From positions 159,987,486-160,051,485 of the forward strand of contig BTPG01000003.1 of assembly GCA_036245525.1 (NCBI GenBank): DNA of 64,000 bases, in the 5' to 3' direction. Numbering within the stretch: the stretch's first letter is position 1; the number at the start of each line of letters is the position of its first letter. The position numbers and the translations under genes were made by a program. Positions 9,111 through 21,100 of the stretch are shown piece by piece. The notes beneath the pieces are model-generated. The model ran no database searches. It had not been told where the DNA came from and saw only the letters and a program-made list of their open reading frames with translations. The stretch comes from Semisulcospira habei (lineage: Eukaryota > Mollusca > Gastropoda > Semisulcospiridae).

Positions 9111-12100
9111 CTGAAAAAAAAAAAAGCCACAGAACTTCCAATAAGGCTACACAAGCAGTAGCCAAATTGCTCTTAGGTGAATGGTGCAGTCAGATTTTGA
9201 ACAGAAATGTAGGCTATATAAAAACGCTATTCGCTCATACAGAAACGAATCAGTCAACAAGCCAAAGTCTTCAATACATATTGAAAACACGCAGCATGCA
9301 GCTGGTACTTTAGATCAGTAAATAGCATGTCTGTGATATTACACCTTATGGCCTAAAGCAGCTAGATATAAAATCATAGACCATCACAGATATATGTCTG
9401 TTCCATTGACAACATTGTGTTACACAGTATGAATGCTTATACATGTGACTAAATCATTACGTAAACATGTCTCCACAGTAAAGACATCAAATAAATGATT
9501 TGTTTTTCATTTTGTCATAATTACTGACGTTACTTCTAAGAAAATCAAAGATCCGATCGCACAACAAGTACACAGACAATATTTCTGTACCAACTGAAGA
9601 TTTTACATTTTTGTGAAAATACAGTCTAATCTTCATACCTCCGTCTCCTTTAGGTGTCGTTCCAGCCAGCCCTTTGCATCCTCCAGCGAGCGCAATTTTC
9701 CATTCAGTTCTTCCAGAAGTGGCTGTGTTTTGCTCAACTCCTGAACCCGAGCCTAGACACAAAGAAATCTCAAAGTAAAAAGCTTAACCCTCTGGCTGTC
9801 AATAGTCCTGACAACAAAATTTTTCATGTAGGTCACTTTGCTTATAACAAACTTAACCCATTTAGCCCCGACGCCCTAGAGCAGCAGACTGATTGACCAT
9901 GATAATTCAAAAATAGTGCCAGATTAGTTTGGTGTCTACAGGCACCAATCTAATCTGGCACTACCCTTGAATTATCATGGTTGATCCATCTCCTGCAACT
10001 GTTAGGCAACACCTCCAATATTTGGGAAATGTTGCCGTGGGATTAAATGGGTTAATAAACAAAACATCTGAATCATTCATTTTTCTAAACTTCAGCTTCT
10101 CTTGCTTTTTTTATGTAAATCACCGTGCTCAAAACAAACTTTGGATGTGGAAAAAAAAAAAGTGATCCTGCGCATGGCTGTTATAAGCTGGGCACTTAGT
10201 TCCTAGGGGAGCCTCAGCAGAGAGATCAAGTTTCTGCCTTGGGAGATCTTGTGCTATATTTATCACAGTTAGAACTTGACACTTTTTATTGAAAAATCCG
10301 GCTGACATCATCAGCATACACATTTTCAAGCAAAAACACCACCACTTTGCTTGTGTGGTGCAATGCCATATTGGTATCTTTGAAAAGAGGAAAATCTCAG
10401 CTTATCACTGTGTTATTTGTTTGTGGATATGCAGCCATAGTGAGGCATAAAATGAACAAAACATGAACCACCCGTTTTTAATGCTGAGCCAGCCTGACAG
10501 CGGGCACATTGCAGGACAGCTGTGATAATTATAGCACAAGGCCTCTCAAGGCATAACTCGACCGCTCTGCTAGGCGCTCCCATGGGAACCAAGTGGCCAT
10601 GTTTTGGTCTGCCTGAGCAGCCATGTACAGCATTTTGTTTTATCTACAGTTTCACCATTCTTATTTCGTACCTCGAGTTTCCTGATGTCTTCTTGTACAG
10701 CCTGCACCTCAGCAGCATGTTTTTCTTCCATCGCCTTCACCTGTTCACGGTGCGCATCATATTCCTTCTGGTACTTGATGGCAAGCTCATCCAGCAAGGC
10801 TTTGCGCTTCTCTGCCACTTTGTTTGCTTCCTGTAGAGCCTGTATTTGTGAGTCTCTCTCTTGCTGTGCAGCACTCAGCTGGCATACTGTGTGCTCGTTG
10901 GCTCGACGACTCTCCTGAAAAGATCATGCACATGACAGAGATAACTGTGTGCTGGTCTGTGACTTTAGACCTTATGGCTTCCTGCCGTAAAGTCCAAAAC
11001 CATAGAGCAGAACACATGCCTTCAAGACAGGTCTAAAGTCAGATCTACAATAAAACTGAGGGTCCAAGGCATAGGTAACGGCTGTACAATTTACTCCTGC
11101 CCAATGCTTAATGACTGAACAAGGAGGATATGACCTTCAGGCAGGTACTCTGTAAAGGTGATATGGCCTCCACGCATGGAACATTCAAAATACGTGTATG
11201 TAGTTTATTTCAAGGTAAGACAGTTTAGATCTAGAGGGAGGTTGGGAACCTAGTGTGAGGGTGGGGGGATGAGGTTCCGAAGGATGTCTTAGAACATTCC
11301 AGGTGCAATCCCAAACCACTCTTCTTATTACATATTGGTTTCCTCAAGAAACATTACCGATGGCATTACTGTATGGAAGTAGCACTTTGCCTATCAATTT
11401 CAGCCCAGTGATCGTTGTGTACAGCAAAGCCACCGGGGAACCTTGGTACTTCCTTGCTTCGCCCAAAAAAAACTTTCAGGACCCTTTTCAGACTCTGACC
11501 CTACACACATCCTCCTCAAATTAACCCATTTACCCCTAGGCTGCATTTCGAAATGTTGGAGATGTCACCTAACAACTATGTACCAGTAGCAGGAGATGGA
11601 TCAACCATTATAATCCGAGGCTAGTGTCAGATTATCTTGGAGCCATCAGGCATCAAGCTAATCTGGCACTACCCTTGAATTATCATGATCGATTCATCTC
11701 CTGCCATAAATGGATTAAACACAACAAAGCTGTGTAAGCTACTGTTAAACACGATCAATTGAAAAATTCATTTTTCTCTAATAGGTATTTTTTCGAAAAA
11801 TACTTACCGACGACATGACTTTGTGAAAGCGTCTACTACTTACTCAATTCTAGCCTAAGAACCCGTTGTGTTACCACACAACCCGGGAGGCACTAGGGGA
11901 ACCCCCAGAGAGGCCAAGAGTTGTCTCCCGTTCCTACCCATCCGGTTCCGAGTCACGTGGTGACTAACCAGTCAGGATACTTAGCTCACCAGCGGCAAGC
12001 GGGGCAGGTGGGAGGGTCCTCCGAGTCATGTCATCAGTAAGTATTTTTCGAAAAAATACCTTTTAGAGAAAAATGAATTTGTTTCTTCAAAAACATTACC

Positions 12101-15100
12101 GAAGACATGACTTTGTGGAAGAATTGCGATAAGGAGTAGGGTGCCACGCCCAACCACCCCCATAGGGCCAATTAGAGCCATCCTCCCTGCCGCTAACTCC
12201 CGACAATCCTAGCTAGGTGCGTACCTACGGCGCCTGTGGCGCCGGGAGAGAGTGTTGCGCCGCAGTGATGTCCCCCACCAGTGCGAGGTTGTCTCGCTGG
12301 CCTGCCAGATCCCGGAGGTAGAAGCGGGCGAAGGTTGATTCTGCCCACCAGCCCACGGCAGCCACGATGTCTTTGACAGCGCAGTTCTGGTCGAAAGCGA
12401 CGCTCGTGGCCATGGCGCATACCTCGTGTGTACGTATCTTTAGCCTCTTCGCTCCCTGTGGGGAGAGGTCCTGGTAGGCAGACCGTATGACCCAGCGTAG
12501 CCAGGAAGAGATCGTATGGGCTGTTATGTCAGGTCTGCCGGGCTTCAAAGGCAGAAAGAGCCGTGAGCGTCCTCTCCGGACGGCTTTGGTTCGGCGTAGG
12601 TACACGGGTAGGGCTCGACGTCGGGCTGGAAGACGACTGCCGTGCCTTGGCCACCACTGCGTCCATGATGCGGGTAAAGACCCATGGGCTGAGGTTGAGA
12701 CCGAAAGGCAGGGCCCGAAACTGGTAAACTACTCCGTCGCAGGTGAAGTGGAGATACCTCCTGGAGGCCGGGTGCATGGGGACATGGAGATAAGCGTCGG
12801 ATAAGTCCAGACTGATCGCGTAGTCCATGGGCTGTACGGAAGCTCTGAGTGCCCGAGCAGTCTCCATGCGAAAGGACAGGGCAAAGATGAACGCGTTCAA
12901 TGCTGAGAGGTCGATGACAGGTCGCCACTTGCCGCCTGGTTTGGGCACCACGAAGAGGCGGCTGTAAAAGGCTGGGGAGTCCGGGCGTAGCACGACCTCT
13001 GTGGCGGCCTTCTGTAAGAGAGCGGCGACTTCTCCATGAAGGGCACAGGCCTTGAGCTCGTCTGCTGGAACCTCGGTCCACAACAGAGAGTAACGCAGTG
13101 GAGGCGGGGAGCGAAAGGCGATCCAAAGGCCCTCGGTAACGGTCTCCAAAATCCAGGGGTCGTCTGGGAACAGCGAGCGCCACTCCTCGCTGCACAGTGC
13201 GAGCCTCCCGCCGACTGGAGACCTTGGCAGGGGCGGCGGAGGCAGAAGCGGGGCAAAGTCAGGTGGCCCGCCTGCACCTTGGGCGACCGGCAGGACTGGG
13301 CCAGGCGGGGGCAGGGGCGCTAACATGTCCGGGGCAGCTGAAAGTGGGGCGGCGACGAAGGGCCCGCGGAGGCGCGGGGGCGGATGATGCGGCAGGTCTG
13401 GTGGTCCGCAGGGCGCGACCCACGGTCTTGCGGGCGGCCTGAAAGCGCTGTGGGGCTGTCTTGCGAGGCCAACGGTCCGAGTTAGCATCCTTCACGGTCT
13501 GCCAGGTCTCACTGAAGAGCAAAGGGCCACCCAGGGGAGCACGGTGCAGCTGAGTCCTCAGATCGGGGGGGCATTCCGCAGCAGGCCAGCAACACGGCAT
13601 CCTGACGTAACAGGTCGCAGTTGGAGGCGGCAGCCATCGCGTTGACCGACGAGTGATACACTGCCCGGTTGGCCGCTTCCGCAAGAGCGAGTAGGTCTCC
13701 GAGGAGGGGCATCAAGGAGGGATGCCAAGAGTCCTCGATGCGACGGACGAAGGCTTGGGTCAGCAGTTCCAAAAATCCCGCACAGGCTAAGGTGTTACGG
13801 ACGAGCAAGGCCGTCTTGTCCAAACCGCGGGGCAGGGAGCGTTTCAGCAGAGCGGCACCTCCAGCCTGCACCAAGGCAGGCGGATCCACAGCCTGGGAGT
13901 GTCCCGAGTACCAGTCCTGACGAAAGGCAATGTCGAGTCTGGCAGGCCACCTATGGTCAGAGAAGAATTTGGAGTCCCGGGAACCCGACAGGAGGTGCGC
14001 TGAGAAGGCGTCACAGGTCACGAAAGCCGGGAGGCTGCGGCAGGGCCTTGAATCTCTTCACCTGTCTTCCAGCGTCCACAAACGCAGAGATCTTCCTCTT
14101 GAGCGGGGGCGATGGAGGGCAGTCAACCGTGGGAAGCGTGGCGGCGATGAGACAAGCAACTTTGTCCAGGGCAAGCATGGTGTCTGTACGCGATGAAGGG
14201 GCCAGCTTGCGGGAAACCGAGGAGACAGAGGAAGAAGAGCGAGGCGAAGGCGAGTGGCTAAGCTCCCCGAGAAGCGTGGAGATGGAGTCCTCAGCGAGTA
14301 GGCTCAGGGTCTCGTCCAGAGGGCGGGGGGAGGGGGACAGGCGAAGCCGACGGGGGCTAAGGGCGATGACATCCAATCGCCGGCCAGTGGAGGGGAAACG
14401 ACCCGACACGAGTGGAGGCCGACAAAGAAGACGGGTTGGCGAGCGAGGCGTGGGACATCGTGGTGAAGACCTACTGCCGCGGGCAGGGCGTCTGGAGCGC
14501 GGCCTGCAACTGCAACTACGCGAACGGGGCCGACGAAGCCGAGGAGGGGGTTGGCGGGCCGGGTGAGGGGAGGAGGGACGAGACAATCGGGAGTCCGGTC
14601 GAGGGAAGGACAAGGACGAGCACGACAACACCAAAGAATGGTGGGAGCCAAGGTCCCTGGAACGGCGCAACGCGTGGTCCTTCCTACGCTCGCCAACAGG
14701 GGAGCGAGAGCGTCTGGTAGAGCTGGAGTGGCGTGAGGGCTCTGAACTGCCTGAAGTCCTTGGATGCGTGGGTAAAGGTCTCTCCGAGCCGGACTCAATG
14801 AGGCGGGCTCTCTGCCGGCAAAGCGACTCCCCGTAAGAGTCAGCGGGCTTCCTTGGAGACGAGCGGGGACTGACAACGGACATGGGACGGCGCGTGGCGC
14901 GTCTCTCCGAAGGGGCTCAGTGAGGCGGGCTCTCTGCCTGTCAGTAGGCTTTGTCTGGGCAGGCTCCCTCCTGGAAGCGATCGCATTGAAAGCAGTCCCG
15001 CTCCGAGCGCTAGGCTCCTGCGTCCGGTGTGGCGTCTTTTCCATAAGGTTGGTGCGGTCTCGTGCGGTCAGTGCTCTGGGCACGGGGGATGGCGCCTCGA

Positions 15101-18100
15101 CTGGTTTCGGATCACACAAAGGTGCCGGTCGCTCGCGTCTGTAAAAACTCCATAACTGCGACCAGCGCAGCTCAGGCCAGGTGGAGCAGGTGTCGCAAGC
15201 GTGGTCGGAGGCGCATCCGGCGCAGGGGAGACAGACCTTGTGGTTATCTGACGGCCACTGGAACCCTCTGCAATGCGTGCAGGTCATCAACAGGCCACTG
15301 CAACATATAACAGACCTGAAGGCACGCGGGCGAGGGCCTGTGGGACCCCGCCCTGGTAAGACGAGCCTTCGCAACACAAAAAGGCACAAACAGCGAGGTA
15401 CAAGACTGTCAGTAGTGTCAGTAAGCGTCTGTGCCTGCAATATCTACCCCCATAAAGCTAGTGGTCACGGGCACGTGGGGCCCCGCCAAGCTAAGGCGAG
15501 TATATGACGCATCAGGCACAACAAAAACTCAAGCATGTCATGACAAGTACTGGCACGAAGCAAGCGTCTGGTACAGCAACATTTACCAACGTAATGGCAA
15601 CAGGGCGCGGGCACGAGGGGCCCCACCAAGCTAAGCGAGCCATGGACGTATAACGTCTCCCCACAAAACCCAACAAGGTACAAGCCTGCAGGTAAGCGCC
15701 AAATCTTGCCACACCAATCAGCTGAAAGGTGAGTGAGTGCGGGCACGTGGGGCCCCGCCAAGCTAAGGGGAGATTTTGGCGTGAAAAAGTTACAGCGAAG
15801 ATGAAAACTGTCTTCGTCCCTGCTCGAACCGGCGCCCAGCCTGGGAGCCAGCCGAGGACCAACCCAGCTACCTTACCTCTCCGCCGGAGCGGGAACGGGG
15901 GAAGAAACGTCCATAACACCCACGGCGCGAACGCGGGCGACGTCCCAGCAAAGCACAGCGAGCAGCCCAACAACCCAAGACGCAGGAGAGGGCAGTAGCT
16001 AAACGAAGAGGGGACCAGCAGACCCACCCAGGGCACCAGGAGGGCCGACGAAGTAGGAGTCAAACAAGAATCCAAGTGTCCGGAAGACCGGTGAGCAACC
16101 GGTCGAAAAAGTTTCTAAGTCCGTAGGCTAGAGCAAACACGTCTGAACGGTGTGAGCCTAAGTAGCATGACTGGTTAGTCACCACATGACTCGAACCGGA
16201 TGGGCAGGAACAGGAGACAACTCTCGGCCCCTCTGGGGGTTCCCCGAGTGCCTCCAGGGTTGTGTGGTAACACAACAGGTTCTTAGGCTAGAATTGAGTA
16301 AGTAGTAGACACTTCCACAAAGTCATGTCATCGGTAATGTTTTTGAAGAAACAAACTGAAGATCAAAGATGGCAAGCAATGACTCACTACATACAATTAC
16401 AGATAGGATAACTTATATGAACAATGACCTTCATCACTGAACTGATGAAATATTGGCCCATCTGCATAACTTCAAGCTCACTCAGTGAGCTTGAATGTAC
16501 ATGTAGATGTGCCAATACTTCACCAGTTCAGTGATAAAGTTCATGGATGAGCTTGAAGACGTACGTGCAGATGTGCCAATACTTCCATCAGTTCAGAGAT
16601 AAGTTCATAAATGAGCTTGAAGATTTTACCTGCAGATGTGCAATAATTCATCAGTTCAGCAACAAAGCTGTTTGTTTGTGTGCATTATCTTACCTGTAAT
16701 TGCAGACTGAGGTCCTCGTTCTTCTGGGTGAGTGCAACCAGCTGAGTGGTCAGGTCTTTGATCTCCTGCTGATACTTTGCACTTTGTTCCTGCAGCTGAT
16801 GGTTCCCCACTATACTGGCTGCATCCACCTGCAAACAGAAATCAGAAATTATTTTTCAACATGCAAGAAGCCAAAGCTGACAGACCTGACACTTTCTTCT
16901 ACAAGGTTGGTTTTTTTTTTTCCAATACCTACTCATGGCCCTACTACAAGAAAACCTTAACCTACTAATTCCTTACTTAGTTGGAACTGGTAGGTTTAGG
17001 GTAGGTTTTCCCATAGTAATGCTTTTGGTAGGTAATTTGGACAAATAAATTGATTTAACGGATAGACTTCAAGATGCTGCAATAAGAATATGAAAGCAAA
17101 CACAAAGAAGCAATGAACAAATGACGTGAAACACATCATCTAAACAACGCTAAACAGTCAGACGTGAGAGCTGGACAATGACCTGTTTCTGCAGTTCATC
17201 CACTCTGCGCTGAAGTCCATGAACATGCCCCTCAGAAGCAGACTTCACACTTTTCTGGGACTGCAACAACACATGAGCACTTTGTAAGAATTGTCACATG
17301 TACAAATGAATTGAAAATGCATGAGGGTTGTAGGGGGGGAGGGTAGGAGGCGGGGTGGGGGGGGGGGGGGTAGGAGGGGTGGGAGGGGGGGGGGTGTCAA
17401 CAAGTCCATTTAACCCCACAGCTGCATTTCCAAAATTTTGGAGATGTCAACTAACAACTATGTACAAGTTGCAGACGATGAATCGACTGTGATAAATCAA
17501 GGGTAGTGTCAGATTAGCTTGGCATCTGAGGGTGCCAAGCAAATCTGGCACTACCCTTTTTTTTTCAATCCATCGCCAGCTGTAGGGCACTTGGGTTAAA
17601 TGGGTAATAAAAGTAGTAATTGCTCATTTATGTAGCGAACAGTACACTTCACCTGTTCATCCTCAAACTAGTTTGCTCATCCTCGATACCCATGATATGG
17701 AACAACTTAAATCATATGTAGTATTCAAAAAAATTGACCTAAGGCTTATTGTGTTCGGCAGTTAAGAAAGCAGTGGATTTTCAAGGAATACCTGAAATGG
17801 ATACATCAGAATTATATCAAAGACAGCAGATTGAGCCCCTTTATAGCAAGGATAGACAGAAGGCTGTGTCCCTTTATAGTAAGGACTAAAAGTCTCACTT
17901 CACTGGATCGCACCAAAAACTGTGGCATGCACCCTCATAGCAGATGTACTAGCTGCTAATACAAGAAAAGTACCTCAAACTATGGACGTCAATGAGGCAA
18001 CTCTTTGCAAGCAAGAGAATATATATATTATATTGAGCAATATTTTGCTCAATATAGTGCCGATAACAGGTAGATGTGATTACGAGACCCGAATCATAAG

Positions 18101-21100
18101 ACGAGGAAACTTTGATTCGGGTCAAGTAATCACATCTGTCTGTTTATCAGCACTGTATCAAGCAAAATGTTGCTCAATATAATGTATGTACCCAGTCCAA
18201 AACAAAACTTTACCAGAGTCCTTCTGTTTACCGCCATTGGTGCTGAAGTAGTCAATTTCACTATTATTTGGACATAAAACTTCCCAGCTTGACGCTACTA
18301 ACTGAAATGTACTCAGCGCAAATCCACCTAGGGGTTTCTTTCTCCGGGTACTCCGGCTCTCTCCCCCACGACTTTGGTATCAATTTCAGCCCACTTAATC
18401 AAATTTAAAATTTAAACGATTTGAATTTCCAAAACTTCAGTAGCTCGCTAGAGCTTGCCCTTAGCACCACGTGAATGGTCTGTGTTTATGTACAGTGTGT
18501 GAGTGAATGCGTGTGATTCACGTGAGCATGCTTGTTGGGTTCAGTTCGCGGCGGCGCTTTGAGCCGATTTTCAATTGGGATAAAGCGCCTATTTAATGCG
18601 CTAATTTATTTATTTATTTAGGTGTACATCTACCCAGTGCAAATGTGTTCCTCTGATTTTCCATTTATTTTTAGAACTAAATAAACTCAGCGTGAATCTT
18701 CACCGCATGATTCCACCTGGCATAAATCGACAAAGGCTTGAATTTACTCAAATAAAATACCTCAATGGAATAGCAACAGCACACATTTACACTGGGTAGA
18801 TTTACGCCCAGGTTCATTCAGGCTGGATATTTTCATGTTTTTTTTTTTAGATCTGTGCTAAAACATAGCAAACCTTACCCCTTCAGCACCACTGTGTGTA
18901 CTACACGGACTAAAAAAATCACATCACCACAAAACTCTTTAACGTCATAATCTAGGGCCTGCATAGTCTGGAGTTCACGTCAGACTTTTCTGAAATTTTG
19001 CAAAGGAGGCGACATGACGTAAAGTTTACATGCACATAGGCTGAAGGGAACTTTACCATCCAACACCAAATGCATGCTTTAAACATAAAGAACTCAGCAA
19101 ATCTGACACTGTTGAACATGTTTCATCGCGCAAATTCCCTCTCGCACGCCTCCGATGTTTGGGAAAACAGGCGGATAAGCTGCCTTAGGTGCGACCACGT
19201 GCGATAACGATGTCTATTTATGAACCTGTGTGTCATACTTCCGATGTGTGTTTGTCTCTGTCCAAATGGTGACCTGTTGTGTGCCACGTATTGGACTGTC
19301 GACCGACTCAGCATGGAGATTTTGTTTGACTGTGTAGACATCAGTGCTTTCTATAATTGTGGCGTGTTGTTGATCAAAGTCTACTTGTAATTAGAACACG
19401 GGTAATGACGGAAAATGCCATCAAGTCTGTTTATTTAGTCTTTTTCTAAGGTTGTCACTATCGCTAGCGGACATCAGTGTCGTCAATCTCAATAGTATGG
19501 CGATTCAATTCGTGTGTTCGCTGTTGTCTATTCTCTGTTTATGTGTGTGTGTGGGAAATAAATTTAAAGCGTACGTACATACTAAAGAAGTATTTTATTA
19601 CCAGTGAGCATAAGGAGCTTGCTAATGTGACTGTATGCGCATATTTAGCATTTTTGCATTGCGGACAGAGGCAAGCATCAAGATTGAGTCTTTCTGGTCT
19701 GCTTAAAGGGAAGGAAATTATATCGAGCAAGTTCATGAATATTAATTTGCTTGTTAGACAATATATCAGTACATGTGTCAAAGAAGGGGAAATTTTATGG
19801 AGTGAGTACATATATATATATGAGCAGGGGCTCATGAAAATATACAACTCTTCCAAATGCAGCAGGCTGGGCGAGTCCACAGACTGAAGTCTGTCCAAAG
19901 TTTGACCAACTTCTGACTTAGGAATAACATTTATACAGACAGCGTACATGCACCCATGCATGGTGATCCATGGTTCTAGACCCATCCATGAGGATTTCGC
20001 ACAGCATGGATTATCCTGTCAACTACACTAACCCTTTGCTTCTCGGTTGCAGTTTTAGTCGCGATGATTCCTACAGGAATCATTGCGACTAAAACCGCTA
20101 CCGACACCCAAAGAGAAGAAAGAAACAAGCAAAGAGAAAAACAGTAACAAAATAATTTATTAAGATTTTTCATAACTGACAAACAAGTATGCAATTTGCT
20201 ACTTATCTTCTCAGTGTGAAGAAGCTAAGTGCTACTTAGCTTAAATATTAATAAATTGTATTGTAACTGTCTTTTCTAAGTGTTTCTTTCATCACTGAGT
20301 TATTCTCCGCATTTTACAAGCTTGACAGTCACCATTATGGTCTGGATTCTGTAAACAAACTTTGACATCAAACTGACAGAAAAGACAATCAGAACAGAAA
20401 CCATCTCTTACCTGTCTAGTTTTCTCTATCTCCTGTTGCAGTTTGCTGATCTGATCCTGGTAGTATTTCTGATCCCTGTCCCTGGCTGCTTGCAATTCCT
20501 CCGTTTTTTTCCTGTAATATAATACACACAGCAATTGTTGATTTAATACCAAAGCAATATGCAATGTGAGAGTTTAGCCCATTAAGCCCCAACGCCTTAC
20601 AGCAGTAGATTGATTGACCACGATAATCCAAGGTTAGTGCCAGATATGTTTGGTGCCTGAAGGCGCCAAGCTAATCTGGCACTAACCTTGAATAATCACG
20701 GTCGATCCATCTCCTACAACTGGTGCAAAGTCGTTAGGTACCACCTCCAAAAGTTGAGAAATGCGGCCGTGGGGTTAAATGGGTTAATTGCGGCTGACGA
20801 TTGTAAGCAGGAGACATAAATTCTCATGAGCCCCCACAGATGCATGAACTATGAGAATATATGCTCTGTGCAGATGGAACAGGCTAGCAGGACACACACG
20901 CACATACAACAATACAAAGATTATTTACTTTACTTACTTGCTATCCTCAAAGAGAGCATCTTTTTCTTTCTGAACCTGAAGCAAACTGTGGAATAAAAGG
21001 TTGTTTTTTTTTTAAACTGTGTTAAAATAAATGACAGTAATGCTCATTTTAAAAATCAAATTAAAAATGTCATTTTTCAATGACTTACTCTGGATGATTT

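Larger units (their letters stand above)
11768..16347 (-). mobile_element. DIRS-type element D, middle deleted
   Basis: Complete outer ends: left from about 11768 (TTCATTTTTCTCTAATAGG) and right to 16347 (GAAGAAACAAA). ITRs 11835-11980 and 16150-16315 pair (CAATTCTAGCCTAAGAACC). Gag is nearly complete, and the RT N-terminal half is present. The RT palm end, RNase H and recombinase N-terminus are deleted, so the RT frame runs into the recombinase C-terminal half near 12620. It lies in GRIPAP1 intron 17 in the sense orientation. Confidence 0.85.

Noticed and set aside
12225..12605. Recombinase as a host or phage integrase gene
   Set aside because: It lies between DIRS ITR/ICR and DIRS RT, and lacks the HxxR Arg; it is a retrotransposon remnant.
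13036..14720. Plus-strand frames opposite DIRS D gag and RT
   Set aside because: Shadow frames of the GC-rich minus-strand coding sequence.
19477..19985. 136- and 148-codon overlapping frames on opposite strands
   Set aside because: Low-complexity, no domain, no splice support, and they overlap each other on opposite strands.
20976..20992. Outer acceptor for GRIPAP1 exon 14
   Set aside because: Using the CCACAG site gives an in-frame stop; the inner TTCAG site keeps the frame and phase.
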